From: Streptomyces sp. NBC_01262
Lineage (GTDB): Bacteria > Actinomycetota > Actinomycetes > Streptomycetales > Streptomycetaceae
Length of the DNA stretch: 64,000 nt
Direction of reading: 5' to 3'
Assembly: GCF_036226365.1 (NCBI RefSeq)
Contig: NZ_CP108462.1
Location: 3,576,501-3,640,500 of the forward strand
A program made the position numbers and the translations under genes. This document shows, piece by piece, positions 43,375 through 56,138 of this stretch. Within the stretch, counting starts at the first letter, position 1. Each line of letters starts with the position of its first letter. The notes beneath the pieces were generated by a model. That model searched no databases and was not told the origin of the DNA. It saw only the letters and a program-made list of their open reading frames with translations.

Positions 43375-45804
43375 CTAAACGCCCAGGTCACCGCGGTAGC
43401 AGGCGACCCCGTCCCGGTTCGTGTCGAGCTTGTGCCGGTCGCGCCCATGGACGGTGAGCGGGCCGAAGCCGTGCTCGCTCAGCCAGTCGCAGCGCTCGGA
43501 CCGCGCCATGGCCGGGAACGTCCAGGGGACGCACTGGCTGATCTCGCCGTAGGTGTGGTCGCAGCCGTCGTAGCCCTCGGCGACCTTCACGCCGCTCTTC
43601 CGGGGATTCTTCGGGGTCGCCCTGGCCGGTTCGGCCTCGCCCGGGTCGTCGGCGAAGGTCTGCACCCGGGCCGTGGCCTGTTGCGCGGCGGTGGCCGGGC
43701 CGATGTGCACCCAGGTGGCGGCCGAGGGGACGCCGGAGGCTCCGACGACGGAGAGCATGTACCAGCCGGGCGGGGCGAGATCGGGGTTGGAGGTGAGGTT
43801 GAGGTCGACGGTGTTGCCGTTCACGACGGTCAACGGCAGGTCCACGTACCGCTGGTTGGGGTCCGAGGAGTGGGTGACGGCGGCCGGGCGGATCAGCGAG
43901 GCCTTGGTGATCGCGGAGTCGGTGGTGATCCGCTGGGCGGAGCCGTAGGCCCACTCGGTGGAGGCGACGGAGGTGATCTGCGGGCGGTCGCCCCGGAAGA
44001 GGTACGGCGGCGAGTAGATGGAGATCCGGCGGTCGAAGGAGCCGTCGCCGGGGTTGTTCCCGACGGTGAGGACGCGGCCGTCCGGCAGCAGCATCGCCGA
44101 GGAGTGGTACGTGCGCGGCACCGGGTCGGTGGCCAGGCCGGGGTCGAAGGTGTTGGTCGCCGGGTCGTACATGGAGGCCTCGAAGACCGGGTCCTCGCGG
44201 TAAGTGTGCAGGGCGCCGCCGGTCTCCAGCACCTTGCCGTCGGGCAGGATCACGGCGGAGACGTAGACCTTGCCCTGGTCGCCGGTCTGCGGGCTGCCGT
44301 CGGCGTAGACGCCCTGCGGGAGGTCGGGCCCGGGTACGTACGCGGGCGAGGCGGCGGTGAGGTCGATCAGGTCGGTGAGGCGGTGCGCGTCGGGCGAGAC
44401 GGTGTGGTTGCCGCCGCCGATGGTGAGCACCTTCTGGTCCTGGGCGGGCGGCAGGAGGACGGACATCGACTGGTCGCGCTCGTCCTTTTTGCGCAGGCCG
44501 GGGACGTCGGTGATGGTGCCCGTGTCGTAGTCGTAGAGGGAGGCGCCGGTGCCGGACAGGCCCACGCCGAAGACATGGCTGCCGGAGTAGAACAGCCGGC
44601 CGTCCTGGAGCAGGATCGCCGCCGGGTACAGGCCCCAGAAGGACCAGGTCTGCTGGTCGCAGCAGCCCTTCCAGGTGTTGGTGGCGGCGGAGAAGCGCTC
44701 GTTGATGACGGTGCCGGCGGCGGACTCGTCCAGGCCGCCGAGGGAGACGACGTCGCCGTTGCCCATCTCGGTGGCCGAGGGGTACCAGTGGCCGGCGATC
44801 ATGTCGTTGGTGCGGGTGTAGGTCATGGTGTCGGGGTTGAAGATGTAACTGGTCTTCAGGCCCTTGTAGCCGACGGTGCCGTCGGCGGACGCGTAGTCCT
44901 TGTTGCCGCCCATCACCAGGACTTCGCCGTCGGGGAGCTGTACGTGCCCGGCGCAGAAGAAGTCGGCGGGGGTGGGGACGTCGGTGTAGGTGTAGTTGAC
45001 GGGGTCGAAGACCGTCGTCTTGAAGGTGCCGGCGGCGAAGGCGTCCCGGTCGTTGCCAGAGCCGGCGATGAGCAGCACCCGGCCGTCGTGCAGGAGTACG
45101 GAGTGGATGGCGCGCACCGGCGAGGGCATCTCGACGACCGTCCACTGGCCGATGCAGGCCGGGCCGGTGGGGGCGGTGACGCACGGGTCCGGGCCGGGGT
45201 CGGGGACGGTGGCGTCGGTCATCGCGTAGTCGTCGGTGGCCAGGGTGCCGGTCCCGTAGAGGGTCGCGCCCCAGGTGATCCGGTCGGTGCCGGCCGGGAC
45301 GGCCGGGGTGCGCACCGACGTCTGGGTGTAAGTGCCGCTCACCGGGAGGGTGTTGAGGTCGGTCCAGAAGACCCAGCCGGCGGTGGTGTCGTGCCGGAAC
45401 ATGGTGAGGACGCTGTTGGGCGAGGTCGTCCGGTACCACAGCGACAGGTCGTACTGGTGGTCCGGGACGACGGCGGGCGCGCAGTCGTTCTCCAGCATCA
45501 TCGTCTTGCGGTCGCCGGAGACCAGGCGGGTGATCCCGATCTCGACGGCATGGCTGCCGGAGTGGGCCCCGGAGGCGCCCGTCACGGTGAAGGTGTGGTC
45601 GTTGTCGCCGTAGCCGGACTTCTCGAAGCAGGTGGGGAAGCCGGTGGCGGCGTCGATGGTCTCAAGTCCGGGATTCTGTACGAGGTTCACGGCCGCGTGG
45701 GCGGGCTGGGCGGCCTCGGGGGCGAGCGCGAGCCCGATGGTGAGCAGCAGGACGGCGACGAGACAGCGCAGACGTCTGCGGGTGCTTCTTCGGATCGTCG
45801 TCAT
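43375..45804 (-). CDS. Secreted copper-radical oxidase (galactose oxidase/GlxA-like) with Excalibur domain
   Basis: 809 residues from the ATG at 45802-45804, overlapping the GT39 stop (ATGA). Signal peptide about 1-38. Residues 39-200 form a beta-sandwich (VNLVQNPGLETID). Residues 220-600 are Kelch-type blades and 603-702 the DUF1929 domain. All copper-radical residues are there by alignment with galactose oxidase: Cys 284 (FFCAGH), Tyr 341 (GHWYPS), Tyr 566-His 567 (RTYHSS) and His 645 (VTHSS). Residues about 745-809 hold an Excalibur-like calcium motif (DTNRDGVAC). It should oxidise primary alcohols of a surface glycan, making aldehydes and H2O2. Confidence 0.9.
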   Translation of the reverse strand: MTTIRRSTRRRLRCLVAVLLLTIGLALAPEAAQPAHAAVNLVQNPGLETIDAATGFPTCFEKSGYGDNDHTFTVTGASGAHSGSHAVEIGITRLVSGDRKTMMLENDCAPAVVPDHQYDLSLWYRTTSPNSVLTMFRHDTTAGWVFWTDLNTLPVSGTYTQTSVRTPAVPAGTDRITWGATLYGTGTLATDDYAMTDATVPDPGPDPCVTAPTGPACIGQWTVVEMPSPVRAIHSVLLHDGRVLLIAGSGNDRDAFAAGTFKTTVFDPVNYTYTDVPTPADFFCAGHVQLPDGEVLVMGGNKDYASADGTVGYKGLKTSYIFNPDTMTYTRTNDMIAGHWYPSATEMGNGDVVSLGGLDESAAGTVINERFSAATNTWKGCCDQQTWSFWGLYPAAILLQDGRLFYSGSHVFGVGLSGTGASLYDYDTGTITDVPGLRKKDERDQSMSVLLPPAQDQKVLTIGGGNHTVSPDAHRLTDLIDLTAASPAYVPGPDLPQGVYADGSPQTGDQGKVYVSAVILPDGKVLETGGALHTYREDPVFEASMYDPATNTFDPGLATDPVPRTYHSSAMLLPDGRVLTVGNNPGDGSFDRRISIYSPPYLFRGDRPQITSVASTEWAYGSAQRITTDSAITKASLIRPAAVTHSSDPNQRYVDLPLTVVNGNTVDLNLTSNPDLAPPGWYMLSVVGASGVPSAATWVHIGPATAAQQATARVQTFADDPGEAEPARATPKNPRKSGVKVAEGYDGCDHTYGEISQCVPWTFPAMARSERCDWLSEHGFGPLTVHGRDRHKLDTNRDGVACYRGDLGV

Positions 45805-47435
45805 TCCGTTGCGCCGCCCTTCGTGACCTCGCCGACCTCGCCGACCTTGAGGATGTCGATGCGGCCGTCGCCCTCGCCGAAGGTGGCCACGACCGTGGAG
45901 TGGGCGAGCAGGTCGCGCACGGTCGGGAGGTTCTGGCGCTCGCCGCGCAGCGCGGGCGTGGAGACGACGTAGTCGATGTCGCGCCAGCCGTGCGGCATCG
46001 TCTTCTCGATGGCCGGGTCGTTGTCGAGCTTGTAGTGCCAGATGACGCCGGTGCCCGGGGTGAAGCCCGCGTCCACGGCGTCGAGCCACAGCACGCCGTC
46101 GGTCACGACGCGGGTGCGGGCCGGGTCGGCGATGTGGCCGTCGCGCAGCCACTGGGCGGCGTCGTAGTAGACGGTGGTGTCGTCGGTGCGGACGGTGTCG
46201 CGGTCGCCCCGGTACCAGACGGGGCCGAACAGCGCGGCGGCCGTGGCCAGCAGGGCCACGCCCGCGGTGAGCCGGATCGCGGGCCGGCCCGCGCTGCCGG
46301 GGACGGCTTGTACGGCGGCCCGTACGGCGGTCTGGGCCATCCCGGCCAGGGCGATGGCCAGGAAGGGCAGCAGCTGGATGACGTACATCTTGGGCAGGTA
46401 GCCGCCAGGGCGCGCGGCGACGAGCGCGAGGATGACGGCGGCCAGAGCGACGGGCCGCAGCCGCCGCACGGCCAGGGCCGCCAGCGCCGCGGCGGCGCCG
46501 CCGGCGATGAGGAGCGGGTCGGTGGCGAACCAGTCGCCGAGCAGGGTGTGGGCCTCGGTGCCGGAGCGGAACACCGAGCCGGTGCCGGCGCGGCTGCCGA
46601 GCTGGAAGCCGAGGGAGCCGACCAGCGAGACATGGCCGGGGCCGGGCAGCAACTCGCCCTTGAGGATCGCGTAGAGCGGATAGAACATGCCGGTCAGGGC
46701 GAAGCCGGAGGCGAACCCGGCGAAGGAGAAGGTGCGGGTCCTGGGGTCGCTGCCCTGCCACAGGGCGACGAGCAGGGCCGGGAGGACGACCAGGATCGTC
46801 TCCTTGGACAGCACGGCCGCCGCCAGGGCCGCCCCGGAGGCCACGTGGTGCCACAGGTGGCGGCGCGGGGACAGGGCCAGTGCGAACGCGGCCAGGGCCC
46901 AGACCACGGCGAAGTTGTCCAGGTAGATCTGGCGGCTCATGGTCACCGCGAGCGGCGACAGCCCGTACAGCAGCATCGCCGCGAGGGCGGCGGGCCGGCC
47001 GAGTCCGACCCGCCGGGCCACCAGGTGGACCAGCAGCGCTCCGGCCGCGGCGACCGGCAGCATGGCGATCCGGCCCTGGACGAAGGTGGGCTGGTCCGGC
47101 GCCAGCCAGGCCGGCAGCCAGGACAGCCAGCTGAGCTGGATCCAGCCCAGCGGCGGATGGTCGTACCAGTAGGTGTAGTGGGCCAGGCCGGCGCCGTGGC
47201 GTACCGCCCACGCCTGCGCGAGATATGTGCCCTCGTCGTCATTCGGGAAGGGCGTGCGCCCAATATTCCAGGCGCGTAAATAAATGATCACCGAAAGCGT
47301 TACCGCCGGAAACGCGAAATCCGGCCATCGCCTTTTTCTGGAATCCCCTGCCCCGGCACCCACGAGCGGCGTTTCACCGTCCGGAGTTACCGGGGAGTTC
47401 ACCAGTGGTTCGGCGGAAATAACCGAGCCCCCCAC
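45801..47435 (-). CDS. Membrane glycosyltransferase, GT39/ArnT-like
   Basis: 544 residues from the GTG at 47433-47435, 8 nt after AGGGGGG. GT-C fold: the first luminal loop carries the acidic motif FPNDDEGTYLAQAW, then about ten helices (LLVHLVARRVGLGRPAALAA, SRQIYLDNFAVVWAL), and a C-terminal soluble domain from about residue 420. Such enzymes transfer a sugar from a polyprenyl-phosphate donor outside the membrane. The gene lies directly upstream of the copper oxidase and divergent from two GT2 genes, one of them a polyprenyl-phosphate-sugar synthase candidate. Confidence 0.85.
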   Translation of the reverse strand: MGGSVISAEPLVNSPVTPDGETPLVGAGAGDSRKRRWPDFAFPAVTLSVIIYLRAWNIGRTPFPNDDEGTYLAQAWAVRHGAGLAHYTYWYDHPPLGWIQLSWLSWLPAWLAPDQPTFVQGRIAMLPVAAAGALLVHLVARRVGLGRPAALAAMLLYGLSPLAVTMSRQIYLDNFAVVWALAAFALALSPRRHLWHHVASGAALAAAVLSKETILVVLPALLVALWQGSDPRTRTFSFAGFASGFALTGMFYPLYAILKGELLPGPGHVSLVGSLGFQLGSRAGTGSVFRSGTEAHTLLGDWFATDPLLIAGGAAAALAALAVRRLRPVALAAVILALVAARPGGYLPKMYVIQLLPFLAIALAGMAQTAVRAAVQAVPGSAGRPAIRLTAGVALLATAAALFGPVWYRGDRDTVRTDDTTVYYDAAQWLRDGHIADPARTRVVTDGVLWLDAVDAGFTPGTGVIWHYKLDNDPAIEKTMPHGWRDIDYVVSTPALRGERQNLPTVRDLLAHSTVVATFGEGDGRIDILKVGEVGEVTKGGATE

Positions 47436-47685
47436 AGGACATACCCCCCTAAAACACTGCACTAAGCCGCCGCCATACCCCCAGGAGGCGGAAATGTCGC
47501 ACATCAGTCCACAGCGAGTGCACAGCCCGTACATTGCCTCCACGTAACCAATCCATTCCGTCTTTATGAATCTTCAAAATCGTCGATCTTGGCGCCGCAG
47601 ACTCTCCCAGGGCCTTATTGACGCGGCGGAAAATCGGCTGCTAGCGTCCCGGCGGGGATTACTGAACACAGGGGGGATTTTGGCA

Positions 47686-49005
47686 ATGTGGATTTCCACT
47701 GCCCTTTTACTTGAATCGCTGCTGCTCATGGCGGCGGCCGGCGTCACGCTCTGGTGGATGATGCACGCCTGGCGCACCCCGGAGACCCTGGACGCCACCG
47801 CGTTCGCCGAGCCCGACGGCGAGTCCCGGCTGTCCTTCTCGCTGCTGGTCCCGGCCCGGCACGAGGAGAGGGTGCTGCAGCGCACGGTCGAGGGGATGTT
47901 ACGCATCGACCACCCGGACTTCGAGGTGGTGATCGTCGTCGGCCACGACGACCCCGACACCGCCCTCATCGCCCAACGGCTCGCCGAGAGCCACCCGGAC
48001 CAGGTCAGGGTCGTCACCGACACCCACGGCACCAAGAACAAGCCCCGGGCGCTCAACACCGCGCTCCCGCACTGCAAGGGCGAGATCGTCGGCGTCTTCG
48101 ACGCGGAGGACATCGTCCACCGCGAGCTGCTGGCCCATGTCGACCACGCGTTCCGCGCCGCCTCCGCCGATGTCGTGCAGGGCGGCGTCCAGCTCGTCAA
48201 CTACCGCAGCAGCTGGTACAGCCTGCGCAACTGCCTTGAGTACTTCTTCTGGTTCCGCAGCCGGCTCCACCTGCACGCCCGCAAGGGCTTCATCCCGCTC
48301 GGCGGCAACACCGCCTTCGTACGCGCCGAGCTGCTGCGCGCCACCGGCGGCTGGGACGGCGACTGCCTCGCCGAGGACTGCGACCTCGGCGTCCGCCTCT
48401 CCAGCCGCGGCGCCAAGGTCGTCGTCGCCTACCACGCCGCCCTCGTCACCCGCGAGGAGACGCCGGACTCCCTGTACTCGCTCTACAAGCAGCGCACCCG
48501 CTGGAACCAGGGCTTCCTGCAGGTCCTGCGCAAGGGCGAATGGCGGCGGCTGCCGCTGCGCCAGCGCATGCTGGCCCGCTGGACCCTCACCACGCCCTTC
48601 GTACAGGCCTTCACCGGCGTGATGGTGCCCTTCGGCGTACTGGTGGCCGTGTTCGGCGGGATCCCGCTGCCGATCTCGCTGGTCGCGTGGCTGCCGGTGC
48701 TGCCGATGGCCACGATGACCGTCTTCGAGTGCGTCGCGCTGCACGACTTCGGCCGCGAGTACGGCTTCCGCATCACGCCCGTGCACTACGCCAAGCTGCT
48801 CATCGGCACGCCGGTGTACGGCCTCGTCCTGGCCGCGGCGGCGGTGCGGGCGGTGTGGCGCGAATACACGGGACGCAAGGACTGGGAGCTCACCTCGCAC
48901 ATCGGCGCCCACCTGGAGCCGGAGCAGGAGCTTGAACGGAACCCCGCATCCGCCACCGCCACCGCCACCGCCACCGCAAGTCCCGAGCCCCAGGAGGCAC
49001 TGTGA
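47686..49005 (+). CDS. Processive GT2 glycosyltransferase, membrane-bound
   Basis: 439 residues from the ATG at 47686 with GGGGGG 9 nt upstream; an ATG at 47566 lacks a ribosome site. N-terminal helix, then the GT-A domain (SFSLLVPARHEERVLQRTVE, VGVFDAEDIVHRELL with the DxD-like DAED, and DGDCLAEDCDLGVRL) and the QxxRW motif KQRTRWNQGFLQVL of processive beta-glycan synthases. C-terminal helices and an Ala-Thr repeat tail. The BcsA/CslA-like layout suggests synthesis of a beta-linked surface polysaccharide, the probable target of the adjacent copper oxidase. Confidence 0.88.
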   Translation: MWISTALLLESLLLMAAAGVTLWWMMHAWRTPETLDATAFAEPDGESRLSFSLLVPARHEERVLQRTVEGMLRIDHPDFEVVIVVGHDDPDTALIAQRLAESHPDQVRVVTDTHGTKNKPRALNTALPHCKGEIVGVFDAEDIVHRELLAHVDHAFRAASADVVQGGVQLVNYRSSWYSLRNCLEYFFWFRSRLHLHARKGFIPLGGNTAFVRAELLRATGGWDGDCLAEDCDLGVRLSSRGAKVVVAYHAALVTREETPDSLYSLYKQRTRWNQGFLQVLRKGEWRRLPLRQRMLARWTLTTPFVQAFTGVMVPFGVLVAVFGGIPLPISLVAWLPVLPMATMTVFECVALHDFGREYGFRITPVHYAKLLIGTPVYGLVLAAAAVRAVWREYTGRKDWELTSHIGAHLEPEQELERNPASATATATATASPEPQEAL

Positions 49006-50160
49006 CCACCGGCGCGCCCCGGCCCGTTCCCCCGCCCGCCCTCGCGGCGGCCACCACCCTGCCCGCCGTCTCGCTGGTCGTGCCGACCTTCAACGAGGCC
49101 GCCAACATCGACGAGTTGCTGTCGCGCATCTGCGCCGCTCTGCCGCCCGGCGGCGCGGCCGTGGAGGTGCTCTTCGTGGACGACTCCACCGACAACACCC
49201 CCGAGGTCGTCCGCGACGCCGCCATGCGCTGCCCGATCCCCGTCACCGTCCACCACCGGTCCGAACCGCACGGCGGCCTGGGCGGCGCCGTCGTCGAGGG
49301 GATCGCCCGCACCACCGCGCCCTGGATCGTCGTCATGGACGCCGACCTGCAGCACCCGCCGCACCTCGTCCCCGAGTTGATCGCCGGCGGCGAGCGGACC
49401 GGCGCCGAACTCGTCGTCGCCAGCCGCTACGCCGACGGCGGCAGCCGCGGCGGCCTCGCCGGCGGCTACCGGGTGCTCGTCTCCGGCGCCTCCACGTTCG
49501 TGGCCAAGGCCATCTTCCCGCGTGCCCTGCGGGGCGTCTCCGACCCTATGAGCGGCTTCTTCGCCATCCGCCGCGAGGCGGTCGAACGCGGCACGCGCAG
49601 CGAGGGTCTGCGTCCGCTCGGCTACAAGATCCTGCTCGAACTCGCCGTCCGCTGCCGCCCGCGCGGCGTCGCCGAACTCCCCTACGAGTTCGGCGAACGC
49701 TTCGCCGGCGAGTCCAAGTCCACCATCCGCGAAGGCCTGCGCTTCCTCCGTCACCTGGCGCTGCTGCGCACCGCCGAATCCCGCGCGCGCATGATCGCCT
49801 TCGGCCTCGTCGGCGCGTCCGGCTTCCTGCCCAACCTGGCCCTCCTGTGGCTGCTCATCCACGGCACCGGCATGCACTACGTCCCGGCCGAGATCATCGC
49901 CAACCAGGCCGGCCTGATCTGGAACTTCCTCATCATCGACTCCCTCGTCTACCGCGACCACCGCCGCCAGCGCCGACGCTCCCTGCGCATGCTGAATTTC
50001 GCCGCCCTCGGCAACGCCGACCTCGTCGTGCGCATCCCGCTTCTCGCCCTGCTCGTCACCGCTCTCGGCATCCCGCCGGTCCCGGCCACCGCGCTCAGCC
50101 TGGTGGTGGTCTTCGCCCTGCGGTTCGTGATCGTCGACCGCTTCCTCTACCGGCGTAGGC

Positions 50161-52182
<2,022 letters not shown>

Positions 52183-52237
52183 GTCCCCAGCCTCACACAC
52201 ACGGCGGGCGGGGCGGCGGACCACAGGGGGAGACGTC

Positions 52238-55200
52238 TTGACGACGCAATTGCGCGCAGCGCACCGGGCCGAGGTCGAACGCCTGCTGGAACGGAGCATC
52301 GGGGCCGGGCCGCTGCTGGAGCGTGCGCGGGCCGCGCTGGAGGAGATAGCGGGGGCGGCGGACGCGGAGTACGCGGCGTACGTACAGGCGCTGGGGCCGG
52401 AGCGGCGGCGCGGGCCGGCCGGGCCGGTGGTGGTCGCGGCGGCGGGGGCGGTGGCGGCGTTCGCGGCGGACCTGGGGCTGGGCGCGTCGGCGGGCACGGC
52501 AGCCGGGACGGCGGCGGCGGTGGCCGTGGTGGGCGCCGGAGCGGCGGTGGCGCTGCGGGCGACGGCGGGCGGGGCGGAGCAGGCGCCGCAGGAGACCCGG
52601 GAGCAGGCACGGCAGCGGTGGCTGGCGGCGGTCGAGCAGCGCGGGGTGCGGCCGTTCGTGGCGGAGCACGGGGCGGTGGCGGCCAACGCCCCGGCCCAGG
52701 CCGCCCCTGCGGTGCCGCCCGTGCCCGCGCCCGCCGCCACGGCGGTGCCCGCGCCGCGCCGTACGGACCGCAGCGCGGCGGCCCGCGCCCGGAGCATGCT
52801 GGAGCAGTCCTTCGGCCATGTCCCGGACGTGGACGGGCCGTTCACCGGCCGCAAGGACCAGTTGCGGCAGATCTCCCAGTGGGTGCACCAGGCGCGGGTC
52901 TCGACGGAGGCCGGGCCGGTGGTGGTCGTGCTGCACGGGCCGAGCGGTTCGGGCCGCTCGGCCCTCGCGCTGCACGCCGCGCGGCAGTTGCGCGACCAGT
53001 TCCGCGGCGCCTGCGTCGTGGACGTACGCGGGGCGGCCACCGACGAGCCGCCGCTGTCCGCGCGCGACGCTCTGCTGCACCTGCTCAATCGTTTCGGCGC
53101 GCCCCGCGAGCAGCTGCTGTTCCGCGAACGGCCCTCGCACGAGCAGCACTTGCGGCGCCTCAGCGAGCAGTACCAGAAGCACCTCACCGGTGTCCCGGTC
53201 GTCATCGTGCTCAACGACGCCACCGACCCCGCCCTGATCCGCGCCCTGGTCCCCCGGCACTCCGAGAGCCTCGTCCTGGTCACCACCACCGAGCCGATGG
53301 ACCTGCCGGCCCCGGGCGCCCGGGTGCACACCCTCGCCGTCGAGCCGCTGGACTCCGACGCCTCGTACGAACTGCTCACCGCGTACGCCGCCTACGCCGC
53401 CCCCGGCGCCCTCGACCCGCGCGCCGCCGAGGCCGTCCGCCGGCTCTGCGGCGGGCTGCCGCTCGCCCTGCGGGTCGCCGGATCCGCCCTGGGGCACCGC
53501 TCGGTGGCCCGGCTCGCCGCCGACCTGGCGGTCTACGGTCCGCAGGATCCCGTCGACCGGGTGCTGGCGCTGCGCTACCACGACCAGCCCGACGCCTCCC
53601 GCCGCCTGCTGCGCAGACTCGCCCTGGCCGGCCGCGCGAGCCTCGGCGGGGCGGCGGCCGCCGCGCTGCTCGCCACCGACGAGCAGGAGGCCGACCGCCG
53701 GCTGCGGGAGCTCGCCGACGCCGGGCTCATCACCCACGTACGCGGCAGCCGCTACCGCCTGCACGACCTCGTACGGAGCTTCGCCAACGACCGGCTGCTC
53801 GACGAGGAGGAGCCCGCCGAGCGCGCCGCCGCCCACGAGCGCCTGATCCGCAACTACGCCGAGCTCGCGGGCTCCGTCATCCGCCTCGTCGAGGGCCGGA
53901 CCTCCACCCGGGCCGACTTCTCCGCCAACGCGGCCGCCCGGCACGGCTTCACCTCCCTGGACCTCGCGCTGCGCTGGCTGGACGACGAGTCCAGCTTCAT
54001 CACCGCCGCGCTGCGCCACGTCGAGGGCGTCGACCAGCGGGCCGTACAGCACCTGCTGGGCGCCCTGTGCGACTACTGCGTGCTGCGCGGCGACCTCTAC
54101 CGGCTCGGCGAGATCAGTGACCTCGCCCAGCGGTACCAGGACCTGGCCACCGCGGGGGGCGGCGCCTCTGCGCAGGCGCCGGACAGCCCGGCGCTGATCC
54201 GTTCCGTGCAGTGGCGCACCGGCATCGCGGCCCGCCAGCTCGGCGAGCTCGACAAGGCCCGCTCCACGCTGTCGTCGGTGGTCAACCTCTACTTCGACGC
54301 CCAGCACCCCTCGGGCGCCGCCCGCGCGCTGAGCAGCCTCGGCATCACGCTGCAGCAGCAGGGCAACCTCCCCGAGGCCGAGGAGAAGCTCCGCGAGGCC
54401 CTGGCCCTGCAGGACGGCGAGGACACCCGCGGCGACCGCGCCTGGACCCTGCACGCCCTGGCCGCCGTGGTCCGCGACGCCTGCCGCCTCGCCGAGGCCC
54501 GCGCGCTGCTGGAGGAGTCGCTCGTCCTGCACCGCGAGAGCGAGAGCGCCAACGGCCAGGGCTGGGCGCGCCTGCAGTTCGGCCAGCTCCTCCTGCGCAC
54601 CGGCGAAACGGCTCGCGGCAAGGAGCAACTGCACTCCGCCTTCGACTCCTTCACCGCCACCCGCGACGCCCGCGGCCAGGCCTGGGCCACCACCCAGCTC
54701 GCCCGCGCCGAGTTGCTGGACGGCAACGCCCAGGCCGCCGCCCAGCAGCTCAGCGACGCCCTCGTACGCCACCGCGCCTGCGAGGACGCCCGCGGCGAGG
54801 CCTGGTCCCTGTACTACCTCGGCCACACCATGGAGGAATCCGGCGACCTCGACGCCGCCCTGCGCTCCCTGGAACGCGCCCGCACCATGTTCTCCCGCAT
54901 GCGCGACGTCTACGGCCTCGCCTGCGCCCGCCACCACTCCGCCCGCGTCACCCGCGACCAGCGCGCCGCCCGCACCGGCAACCTGCGCAACAGCGGCTTC
55001 GCCCGCCAGCTCCTCCAGGACGCCCGCCAGGACTTCCACCGCATCGGCGTCCCCCACGGCGAGGCCTGGACCTGCCTCGAACTCGCCGTCATCGACGCCG
55101 GCAACTCCCGCGTCCCCGAGGCCCTCGCCCTCACCGAGCAGGCCGAGCGCCTCTTCGCCTCCATCGGCGACCGCCACGGCCTCGACTGGTCCGTCTTCCT

Positions 55201-55438
55201 CCAGTGCACCCTGCGCCCCCTCCTGTCGGACGAGCAGGCTGCCCGCGCCCGCGCCGACCTCGCCGCACTCCTCGCCGACACCTACCCGGCCCGCGACCTC
55301 GACCTGGAGGAGTACGCCGACGCCTTCGCCCTGCTCCTCGATCGCGGCATCCCCGTCGGCTCCCCCTGGCGCGCCTGGGAACTGCGCATGATGCCCTCGC
55401 GCGGCGCGCGCACCGTCCTGGCCGTCGCGGGCGCGTGA
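52238..55438 (+). CDS. Membrane-associated STAND ATPase with TPR sensor
   Basis: 1066 residues from the TTG at 52238, 5 nt after GGGGGAG; an ATG at 52157 would overlap the divergent gene. Helical start (1-60), two hydrophobic segments (about 63-80 and 88-108), Pro/Ala linker, then an NB-ARC module with Walker [10 protein letters not shown] (234-242), VVIVLNDAT as Walker B and [10 protein letters not shown] at the helical domain. From about residue 620 on, repeated 40-residue TPR units ([40 protein letters not shown]). Resembles AfsR-type sensors without the SARP domain. Signalling or phage-sensing role possible. Confidence 0.85.
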   Translation: MTTQLRAAHRAEVERLLERSIGAGPLLERARAALEEIAGAADAEYAAYVQALGPERRRGPAGPVVVAAAGAVAAFAADLGLGASAGTAAGTAAAVAVVGAGAAVALRATAGGAEQAPQETREQARQRWLAAVEQRGVRPFVAEHGAVAANAPAQAAPAVPPVPAPAATAVPAPRRTDRSAAARARSMLEQSFGHVPDVDGPFTGRKDQLRQISQWVHQARVSTEAGPVVVVLHGPSGSGRSALALHAARQLRDQFRGACVVDVRGAATDEPPLSARDALLHLLNRFGAPREQLLFRERPSHEQHLRRLSEQYQKHLTGVPVVIVLNDATDPALIRALVPRHSESLVLVTTTEPMDLPAPGARVHTLAVEPLDSDASYELLTAYAAYAAPGALDPRAAEAVRRLCGGLPLALRVAGSALGHRSVARLAADLAVYGPQDPVDRVLALRYHDQPDASRRLLRRLALAGRASLGGAAAAALLATDEQEADRRLRELADAGLITHVRGSRYRLHDLVRSFANDRLLDEEEPAERAAAHERLIRNYAELAGSVIRLVEGRTSTRADFSANAAARHGFTSLDLALRWLDDESSFITAALRHVEGVDQRAVQHLLGALCDYCVLRGDLYRLGEISDLAQRYQDLATAGGGASAQAPDSPALIRSVQWRTGIAARQLGELDKARSTLSSVVNLYFDAQHPSGAARALSSLGITLQQQGNLPEAEEKLREALALQDGEDTRGDRAWTLHALAAVVRDACRLAEARALLEESLVLHRESESANGQGWARLQFGQLLLRTGETARGKEQLHSAFDSFTATRDARGQAWATTQLARAELLDGNAQAAAQQLSDALVRHRACEDARGEAWSLYYLGHTMEESGDLDAALRSLERARTMFSRMRDVYGLACARHHSARVTRDQRAARTGNLRNSGFARQLLQDARQDFHRIGVPHGEAWTCLELAVIDAGNSRVPEALALTEQAERLFASIGDRHGLDWSVFLQCTLRPLLSDEQAARARADLAALLADTYPARDLDLEEYADAFALLLDRGIPVGSPWRAWELRMMPSRGARTVLAVAGA

Positions 55439-55443
55439 CGGCG

Positions 55444-55476
55444 CTATACATCGCGCGTATACGTCATGTGTATAGT
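55444..55476 (+). promoter_or_regulatory. Tripartite symmetric operator over a leaderless promoter
   Basis: CTATACA (55444-55450), five bases, CGTATACG (55456-55463), five bases, TGTATAG (55469-55475): a 32-bp element symmetric about its centre. The -10 box TATAGT (55471-55476) is inside it and ends 8 nt before the ATG at 55485, so the transcript is probably leaderless and repressed by a bound dimer or tetramer. Confidence 0.65.
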
Positions 55477-55484
55477 CCTGCCGC

Positions 55485-56123
55485 ATGGCTACCGCAACCG
55501 CGTCCCGTCGCGACGCCCCTTTCACCGTCCTCGCCGCCACCACGGCCTTCGGGCTGCTGCTCGGCTGGGCGACGTACACCCTCCACGGGACGACCCCCCT
55601 GCTGGAGCGCGCCACCAACTCCGTGTCCACCTGGATCATCTGGACAGCCGCAGCCGGCGCCCTCATCCGCGTCCGGCCGCTCGCCGTCTGGGGCGGCGCC
55701 TCGATGATGCTCGCCACCTGCTGCGGCTACTACGCGGCGTCCGCCCTCGGCGACACCTTCGGCGCCGGCGCTCTCGGAACCGCCGCCGTATGGTCCGTGG
55801 CCGGACTGGCCGGAGGACCACTGCTGGCCTGGGCCGGCTGGACGGTACGACGCGGGCGCGGCGGCCTACGAGCCGTGGCCGGGGCCGTCATCCCCACGGT
55901 GGTGCTGGGCGAGGCAGCCTGGCTGGGCCTGACCCTCCGCTACTGGGCGCAGGCAGCCGTCTTCCTGGCCTTCGGCGCACTGCTCACCGCCCTCCTGACC
56001 GCCTACCTTGCCCGCGCCAGAGCGCCCCGCTACTGGCTGTGCGCCGCGCTCGCCCCCGTGGGCGGCCTCGCCTTCTACCTCGCCGAGGCAGGCATCCTCA
56101 ACGGCCTGCTCGGATCGGTATGA
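55485..56123 (+). CDS. DUF6518-like membrane protein
   Basis: 212 residues from the ATG at 55485. Five to six hydrophobic helices ([79 protein letters not shown]). No catalytic motif. The DUF6518 label is from memory of similar streptomycete membrane proteins. Expression is probably tightly controlled by the palindromic element overlapping its -10 box. Confidence 0.7.
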   Translation: MATATASRRDAPFTVLAATTAFGLLLGWATYTLHGTTPLLERATNSVSTWIIWTAAAGALIRVRPLAVWGGASMMLATCCGYYAASALGDTFGAGALGTAAVWSVAGLAGGPLLAWAGWTVRRGRGGLRAVAGAVIPTVVLGEAAWLGLTLRYWAQAAVFLAFGALLTALLTAYLARARAPRYWLCAALAPVGGLAFYLAEAGILNGLLGSV

Positions 56124-56138
56124 CTTGCCTTCCGGGGC

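Noticed and set aside
41485..45972. Very long plus-strand open frame opposite DUF2252 and the copper oxidase
   Set aside because: Antisense shadow of GC-rich codon bias: composition Gly/Val/Asp/Arg without any domain, and the opposite strand holds motif-bearing genes.
48950..48985. GCCACC microsatellite
   Set aside because: In-frame Ala-Thr tail of the GT2 gene, too short to call a functional repeat.
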